Source: DASXMX01 sp036794395 (lineage in GTDB: Bacteria; Planctomycetota; Phycisphaerae; Tepidisphaerales; Tepidisphaeraceae). Taken from it: DNA of 45,067 nt. Below, piece by piece: positions 40,870 through 45,067 of the stretch; positions within the stretch are counted from its first letter, which is position 1; each line of letters starts with the position of its first letter. The translations under genes and the position numbers were made by a program. The stretch covers positions 1-45,067 of the forward strand of contig DAIRGS010000014.1 of the NCBI GenBank assembly GCA_036794395.1, read 5' to 3'. Under the pieces are notes generated by a model. The model ran no database searches, had not been told where the DNA came from, and saw only the letters and a list, made by a program, of their open reading frames with translations.

Positions 40870-41286
40870 ATGGCAGAAATTGAGTATTCGTTGCGGCCAA
40901 TTGGGTTTATCCGCTCGAGTTTGACGAGCCGCACGGGCGCGCCCAGGCAGGGCGGCGAGGGTGCGCCGGATGCGTGGGTGGAGTTGGACCTGCGCGTGTC
41001 GGAGGGGTTGATGGGGATGACGGCAGGGAATGAGGTGATTCTGATAACGTGGCTTCACCAGGCGGCCAGAGAGGTTTTGCAGGTGCATCCGCGCGGGGAG
41101 GCAGAGAGGCCAATCGCGGGGGTGTTTACGACACGTTCGCCGGATCGGCCGAATCCGTTGGGGCTGCATCGCGTGACGGTGTTGGGAATTGCGGGGATTT
41201 CATTAAAGGTGGGGCCGATTGAGGCAATTGATGGGACGCCGGTGGTGGATATTAAGCCGGCGCGGGGTAGATGTGTGGATTGGTGA
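40870..41286 (+). CDS. trmO: tRNA (m6t6A37) methyltransferase TrmO / TsaA family
   Basis: Predicted SAM-dependent N6-methylation of t6A37 in threonine tRNAs. The 138-residue protein is a minimal TrmO beta-barrel: SLRPIGFIRSSL, GAPRQGGEGAPDAWVELD, VILITWLHQAARE, GVFTTRSPDRPNPLGLHRVT (the family signature) and IEAIDGTPVVDIKPA. E. coli TrmO is longer; the extra C-terminal domain is absent here, as in many bacterial homologues. A GGGGAGAG stretch precedes ATG 40870. Confidence 0.93.
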   Translation: MAEIEYSLRPIGFIRSSLTSRTGAPRQGGEGAPDAWVELDLRVSEGLMGMTAGNEVILITWLHQAAREVLQVHPRGEAERPIAGVFTTRSPDRPNPLGLHRVTVLGIAGISLKVGPIEAIDGTPVVDIKPARGRCVDW

Positions 41287-41332
41287 TATTTGCGGCTAAG
41301 TCGGAAGACGGGGAGACGAAGTAATAGAGACA

Positions 41333-41350
41333 TGGTCGCTGAAGCGACCA
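41333..41350. repeat. Perfect 8-bp hairpin TGGTCGCT-GA-AGCGACCA
   Basis: Lies between the convergent trmO and esterase genes. It is flanked by CA/CG-CCATG extensions, a pattern typical of interspersed palindromes; no U-tract follows. Confidence 0.5.
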
Positions 41351-41424
41351 CGCCATGGGCCAATTACTCGCGACGCCATTCGGACGCGAGCTGAAAAAAC
41401 GTCCGTGCTTTCTGTGCGGTTTTT

Positions 41425-42600
41425 TTACTTTCCGGCAGCGGGTGTTGCAGGAGCGATCGGATAACCCTTCCACACATATTCGAGGGCTTCAGGGAGGGTT
41501 TGTTGTTTTGTAGGGCCGTCGACGTGGCCGGCGTTGCGGGAGAAGACGAACTGGTAGTGATAGTTTTTGGCGGCCAGGGCTTTGGCCAGTAGTTCGTTGG
41601 CCAGCACCCAATCATGCATGTTGTCGCGCATGACGTTTGGGTTGAGGAGGTCTTTGTCGCCGACTTCCATCCAGATTCGGATGGGCTTGGGGGGGTTGTT
41701 GGGGATGAGGTGCTCGTGGAATTCCCAGGCGCCGTGAGGTGTTTCGGCGTTGTAGGGCCACTGCTGATTGACGGCGGTGCAGGAATAGGCGAGCACGCGG
41801 TGGTAGAGGTCAGGGTGATACCAGGCCATGATCAGCGCGCATGAGCCGCCGGAACTGCCGCCGGTGGTCGCACGACCTTCGGGGTCTTTGGTCAGTTTTA
41901 CGTTGGCGTTTTTTTCGACGAGGGGGAGGACTTCGCTTTCGACGAACTCGGCGTAGAGGCCGGACATGGTGTCATATTCGAGGCCGCGTTGGCTGCCCTG
42001 GGCATCGCCGCCGCCGCTGCTGATGGCGATGGCGATCATGACCGGCACCTTTTTCGCGGCGATGAGATTATCCAGAGCCCTGAACATGGCTTGGTCGCCA
42101 TCAGCGCTGACGATAAACGGGGCTTCGGTACCGGGCACGTATTGCTTGGGGACGTAAACCGCCACCTTGCGGCTGTAGGGGGCAGGATGGCTTGTCGTGA
42201 CGATCAGTTTCACCGGATCGGAGGGATCGACCTTGCCGAACGTGTTGGGCTCGCGGGTGATGCCGGGATAGATCTTGCTGTCGGTCGATTTCATGGTGAA
42301 GTTGATGACCGTTCCCTGCGGAACGCCGGGCTGGGTAGACATGTCGGGGGCGCGCTTGTGAGTTGGGGCGAGGATGAAGTTGCCGTCGGCGTCGGCGGAC
42401 GGAATTTCGCCATCGGGGAGATCTTTAGCGGTGACGTAGCCTTCGGTGTGAGGATCGCGTGCAGGCGGCGCGGGACGCACGGCGCGGGCCGGGCGGGTTG
42501 TGGCGGGTGGGGTTTGCTGTGGGGCGGCGGTTGAAATCGAGGGATAAACCGTGGGGAGGAGACTGGCCAGCAGAGCGATGCCGAGACGGTTGCGTTTCAT
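41425..42600 (-). CDS. Secreted esterase of the CE1/feruloyl-esterase-like type
   Basis: A 391-residue exported alpha/beta-hydrolase. Signal peptide about 1-25 (LGIALLASLLPTVYPSISTA). Pro-rich linker to about 50. The catalytic domain has YSRKVAVYVPKQYVPG, the nucleophile elbow TTGGSSGGSCAL (Ser250), an acidic residue in MEVGDKDLLNPN and the histidine in FSRNAGHVDG. The layout fits the esterase D/CE1 family that deacylates plant polysaccharides or siderophores; the substrate is unknown. AAGGGAA precedes the ATG. No glycoside hydrolase is adjacent. Confidence 0.85.
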   Translation of the reverse strand: MKRNRLGIALLASLLPTVYPSISTAAPQQTPPATTRPARAVRPAPPARDPHTEGYVTAKDLPDGEIPSADADGNFILAPTHKRAPDMSTQPGVPQGTVINFTMKSTDSKIYPGITREPNTFGKVDPSDPVKLIVTTSHPAPYSRKVAVYVPKQYVPGTEAPFIVSADGDQAMFRALDNLIAAKKVPVMIAIAISSGGGDAQGSQRGLEYDTMSGLYAEFVESEVLPLVEKNANVKLTKDPEGRATTGGSSGGSCALIMAWYHPDLYHRVLAYSCTAVNQQWPYNAETPHGAWEFHEHLIPNNPPKPIRIWMEVGDKDLLNPNVMRDNMHDWVLANELLAKALAAKNYHYQFVFSRNAGHVDGPTKQQTLPEALEYVWKGYPIAPATPAAGK

Positions 42601-42764
42601 GGGTTCCCTTGTTGACTGAAAGCGATGCGTCGCGAGCAAAGAGGATACAGGCGGTCGAACTGAACTGTATCATCAGGGGAGGTATGGGAAAAGGGCGTCG
42701 TTCTCAGTCAAAAAACGCCTTGCCGGAGCCTTACATTCCCCCGGCCGCGTGCGTTGACCGCACT

Positions 42765-43427
42765 TTAGTCCCACCAGAAATACCAGCGATTCCAGTTGAG
42801 CAAGCCGGCGGCGAGGGCCGCGATGGATTCGGTGCCTTGCTCGACAATGTCGTAGCAGTAAATGTATTGCTCGCGCGCGAGATGGAGGGCGGCTTCTTTG
42901 TCAGCGGGGGGGCGTTCGACGATGCATTGGACGATATCGCCGGTGATGCTCGCGACCTGCGCGCCGTATTTCGACTCCCAATATCGATGCAGTGCACAGT
43001 GGACAGCCGGCTCGGGGCAGTCGTTCCAGGCGCCCCAGTTCAAGTAGGCAAAAGCCTCCCATGGAACGTTGATTTTCAGCAATCCGATGAAAACTTCCTT
43101 TTTGGCAGAGCGCGTCAGCACGTTCAACTGGGTGACGATGCCCATCTGGCCGGCGTGCTTGGGCCAATCTCCGTCTTCCGGGAGTTCGTCCTGATCGAGT
43201 TGGTCTTTGTTTTGGAGCCATTGAGCGGCGTCGATGGATTGGCTGTGAGCGATGGTTTCGGCGGGATCGAATTCATCGATTGTCGCGACCTCAATGATTC
43301 GGGATTTATCTTCGGCGTCACCAACCAGGATGGGATAGAGGCCGGTTGAGGGGTACTGGGCGCGGAGGCGATCAAGTTCAGCCAACGCTTGGTCGCCAGG
43401 GATCGGGATGAATTGAATGTTTTTCAT
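42765..43427 (-). CDS. DUF4253 domain protein
   Basis: A 220-residue protein ending in a clear DUF4253 domain: HRYWESKYGAQVASITGDIV, CIVERPPADKEAALHLAREQ, YIYCYDIVEQGTE and the final NRWYFWWD. N-terminal part (IPIPGDQALAELDRLRAQYP, GLYPILVGDAED) is also family-like. The domain has no established biochemical function; it occurs in some immunity-like contexts, but no toxin is visible here. ATG 43427 is chosen since upstream residues look non-coding; no strong Shine-Dalgarno is seen. Confidence 0.82.
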   Translation of the reverse strand: MKNIQFIPIPGDQALAELDRLRAQYPSTGLYPILVGDAEDKSRIIEVATIDEFDPAETIAHSQSIDAAQWLQNKDQLDQDELPEDGDWPKHAGQMGIVTQLNVLTRSAKKEVFIGLLKINVPWEAFAYLNWGAWNDCPEPAVHCALHRYWESKYGAQVASITGDIVQCIVERPPADKEAALHLAREQYIYCYDIVEQGTESIAALAAGLLNWNRWYFWWD

Positions 43428-43669
43428 GCGACGGGTCTCAGATTCATTGTCGGGACGGACAGGCGAATCTTCGTGCGAGCCGGTAGAACCGGGAAGGCTG
43501 TATTTTTGGGGAAGGAAAGTCAAGCGGGCGGTGACGAGAATTTCACGGGTAGAGAGTGAGGGCAACGCTCCCGGACTGATTCGCGGTTTGTCGAATCCGC
43601 TCGTCGAGGTTGAGTACATTCCCGCACCGGCAGACTTTAGACAGAAAAGAACGCGTGCCCCACGTGGCA

Positions 43670-45067
43670 TCACCTGAGGGGGGAATTGTCCGAGGCGATT
43701 GCGCTTGCGATGTGGGCGATGGCACTGTCGTCGTGGACGTTGATGGATTCGATGACTTTGCCATCGCGGCCGATGAGGAGGGTTGTTGGGAAACTTGTGA
43801 TCCCATACGCGGCGGTGGTTGCGCCGCGGGCGGTGAAGGCGCTATAGCGGATGCGAGTTTCGCCGCCGCCATCGAGAGCGATCAGGAACGGAAGTTCGCG
43901 ACCGGCCCAGAATTTCTGACGGCGTTCGTCGAGGCGGCGGTCCATTTCGGCGATGCTCGGGACTGAGTCGTCGTGGATGGCGATGATGACAAGACCCTTG
44001 TCTTTGTACTTATCGCGGAGCTTCATGAGGTATGGCATCGCGCCGACGCAGGGGCCGCACCATTCGCCCCAGAAATCGAGGAGGACGACTTTGCCGTGCA
44101 GGTCGGCGAGCTTGACGGGCGGGCCATTTTTCCACTCGCGGATATTGCGCAGCTCCGGCGGGGTTTGGCCGAGGAGGGCTTTTTCAGCGCGAGGCAAGGT
44201 GTCGATCAACAAGCTTGTCGCGGGTTCGGCTAAATCGACATGGAGATAGCGGTAGGTTGGATAGCATCCCCTGCCACTGATGAGATTTCCGTAGTCCCCG
44301 GGCGGGACGACAAGGTCGAAATCCTTCTTCGCCGAAACGCTGCCCACCGCGCGGAGTCGAAACTCGCCGATCTTAAAGACGGCCGCTTCGAGCCTTTCCA
44401 GGCCGTGCGCCGCTTCTGGCATGCCGAGGCTGACGACGTGACCTGTTATTCGACAGGAGGGTTTGAGACGCATGTCGCGTGTGGTGAAAGCGGAACCGAA
44501 TTCGGAACGCGCGACGGATTCGATGGCCACCAAACCATGGGGTTCATCGAGCATGTAGAGAGCGGCGGTGTCTTCATCGCTGTATCGCGAGCCATCGGGA
44601 TCGAAGAATTGAATTGCGGTGAGGATCGCTTCGCCGTTAGCGTCGGTGTTGATTGCGTCGGGTCTGTTCCGCCACCACATCTGAACGTGCTCGGTTGGGG
44701 TGCTGAGGTCGCCAAATTTGCCGGTGGTTCCAATCCGTGCGCCGGGGATGGGGTGGGCGGGGCCGATCACGCGGATCTTCATCGAGAGATTAAGTTTTTC
44801 TGCCGGAATCGTGGCCGCGGGGTTGTGTTGGGCTCGAGGGCCAAATGGATGACCGAACTTTTCGATCGTGGCGTTGACCATTTCGATCTGGTGCCGGCAA
44901 TTGGCAAGTTCGGCTGGTCCCGCGGCGAATTCGAGGTGGCCGTCGGCGTAGCCAACCCAGATGCCCGCGGGATTGAGTTTGAGGGGCTCATGGATGACTA
45001 CGGTGGACATCATCCGGTGTGTCTGAGTGGGTCCCTCGGGGAATTTTGCGGGACGGATGTAATCCAG
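43670..45067 (-). CDS. TlpA-like thioredoxin-fold protein, N-terminus cut by window edge
   Basis: The frame is open through the right window edge, so the N-terminus is missing; ATG 45013 is internal or alternative. The visible part has an N-terminal region without recognised domains (AGIWVGYADGHLEFAAG), a probable beta-sandwich region (GHVVSLGMPEAAHGLERLEA), and a C-terminal TlpA/AhpC-type thioredoxin domain with FWGEWCGPCVGAMPYLMKL (CGPC active site), VIIAIHDDS, then YGITSFPTTLLIGRDGKVI. Proteins of this layout are usually exported thiol-disulfide oxidoreductases; no signal peptide can be judged. It lies 242 nt from the DUF4253 gene on the same strand. Confidence 0.85.
   Translation of the reverse strand: MDYIRPAKFPEGPTQTHRMMSTVVIHEPLKLNPAGIWVGYADGHLEFAAGPAELANCRHQIEMVNATIEKFGHPFGPRAQHNPAATIPAEKLNLSMKIRVIGPAHPIPGARIGTTGKFGDLSTPTEHVQMWWRNRPDAINTDANGEAILTAIQFFDPDGSRYSDEDTAALYMLDEPHGLVAIESVARSEFGSAFTTRDMRLKPSCRITGHVVSLGMPEAAHGLERLEAAVFKIGEFRLRAVGSVSAKKDFDLVVPPGDYGNLISGRGCYPTYRYLHVDLAEPATSLLIDTLPRAEKALLGQTPPELRNIREWKNGPPVKLADLHGKVVLLDFWGEWCGPCVGAMPYLMKLRDKYKDKGLVIIAIHDDSVPSIAEMDRRLDERRQKFWAGRELPFLIALDGGGETRIRYSAFTARGATTAAYGITSFPTTLLIGRDGKVIESINVHDDSAIAHIASAIASDNSPLR

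Noticed and set aside
42765..45067. Possible toxin-immunity pair formed by the DUF4253 and TlpA-like genes
   Set aside because: The TlpA-like protein is a normal thioredoxin-fold protein with CGPC, the two are 242 nt apart, and no toxin domain is visible.

Overview
The window looks like a chromosomal segment from a member of the Planctomycetota, probably a Phycisphaerae-type lineage, most likely a metagenome-assembled scaffold: it carries a run of ten N at 1423-1432. Support for this placement is a subtilase with the planctomycete LEPR-type N-terminal motif, an orphan DUF1501 Tat-exported protein, a TIGR03790-family protein, several proteins opening with the same short zinc ribbon, high GC with long GC-rich intergenic palindromes, and a predominantly housekeeping gene set. 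I see no rRNA, tRNA, CRISPR array, transposase or prophage. Taxonomy is inferred from gene content only.

Layout. 1-1261 is the 5' part of a glutamine-dependent NAD+ synthetase (minus strand, running off the left edge). 1262-2602 is a repeat/gap region plus small unrecognised genes. 2603-8300 holds nfo (endonuclease IV), nrnA (DHH/DHHA1), a zinc-ribbon membrane protein and a secreted beta-helix protein. 8450-11048 holds an unknown protein and the DUF1501 protein; 11094-11933 is a sulfotransferase. 12062-12361 is a HigA antitoxin with no HigB beside it. 12375-16796 has trpE diverging from a QueD/PTPS-family gene, then mcsA-mcsB (protein-arginine kinase system) and yceH. 16815-18551 is a ribbon-FHA-ribbon-rhomboid fusion. 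19085-26035 has ychF, a Uma2 nuclease, an AsmA-like protein, a TIGR03790 protein, a ribbon mini-protein, an rRNA methyltransferase and RluB. 26083-30215 has a SPOR-like membrane protein, an alpha/beta-hydrolase-fold protein without the nucleophile, and a nucleoside MFS transporter. 30317-37338 (minus) has the large subtilase, an M20 peptidase and a membrane protein. 37439-37638 is a nested palindromic element. 37732-45067 has CHAD, Nif3, a frameshifted SRPBCC gene with DoxX, trmO, an esterase, a DUF4253 protein and a TlpA-like thioredoxin running off the right edge.

Functionally most genes are independent housekeeping units: NAD synthesis, DNA repair, RNA turnover and modification, pterin/tryptophan metabolism, protein quality control. 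They are joined only in short operons (nrnA with the ribbon protein; mcsA-mcsB; membrane protein with M20 peptidase; SRPBCC with DoxX). I found no clear multi-gene novel defence or biosynthetic system.

The observations most worth following are: (i) a recurring -10-like TANNNT hexamer 6-10 nt before the start codon of about a dozen genes, suggesting widespread leaderless transcription and correcting several starts; (ii) an apparent deletion scar of higB in front of higA, with promoter and palindromic operator retained; (iii) a PTPS-III-like active site (Glu kept, Cys lost) in the QueD-family gene; (iv) the FHA-zinc-ribbon-rhomboid fusion; (v) an ArsR-type operator without an ArsR gene before a broken SRPBCC gene; (vi) the nested inverted-repeat element at 37439-37638.
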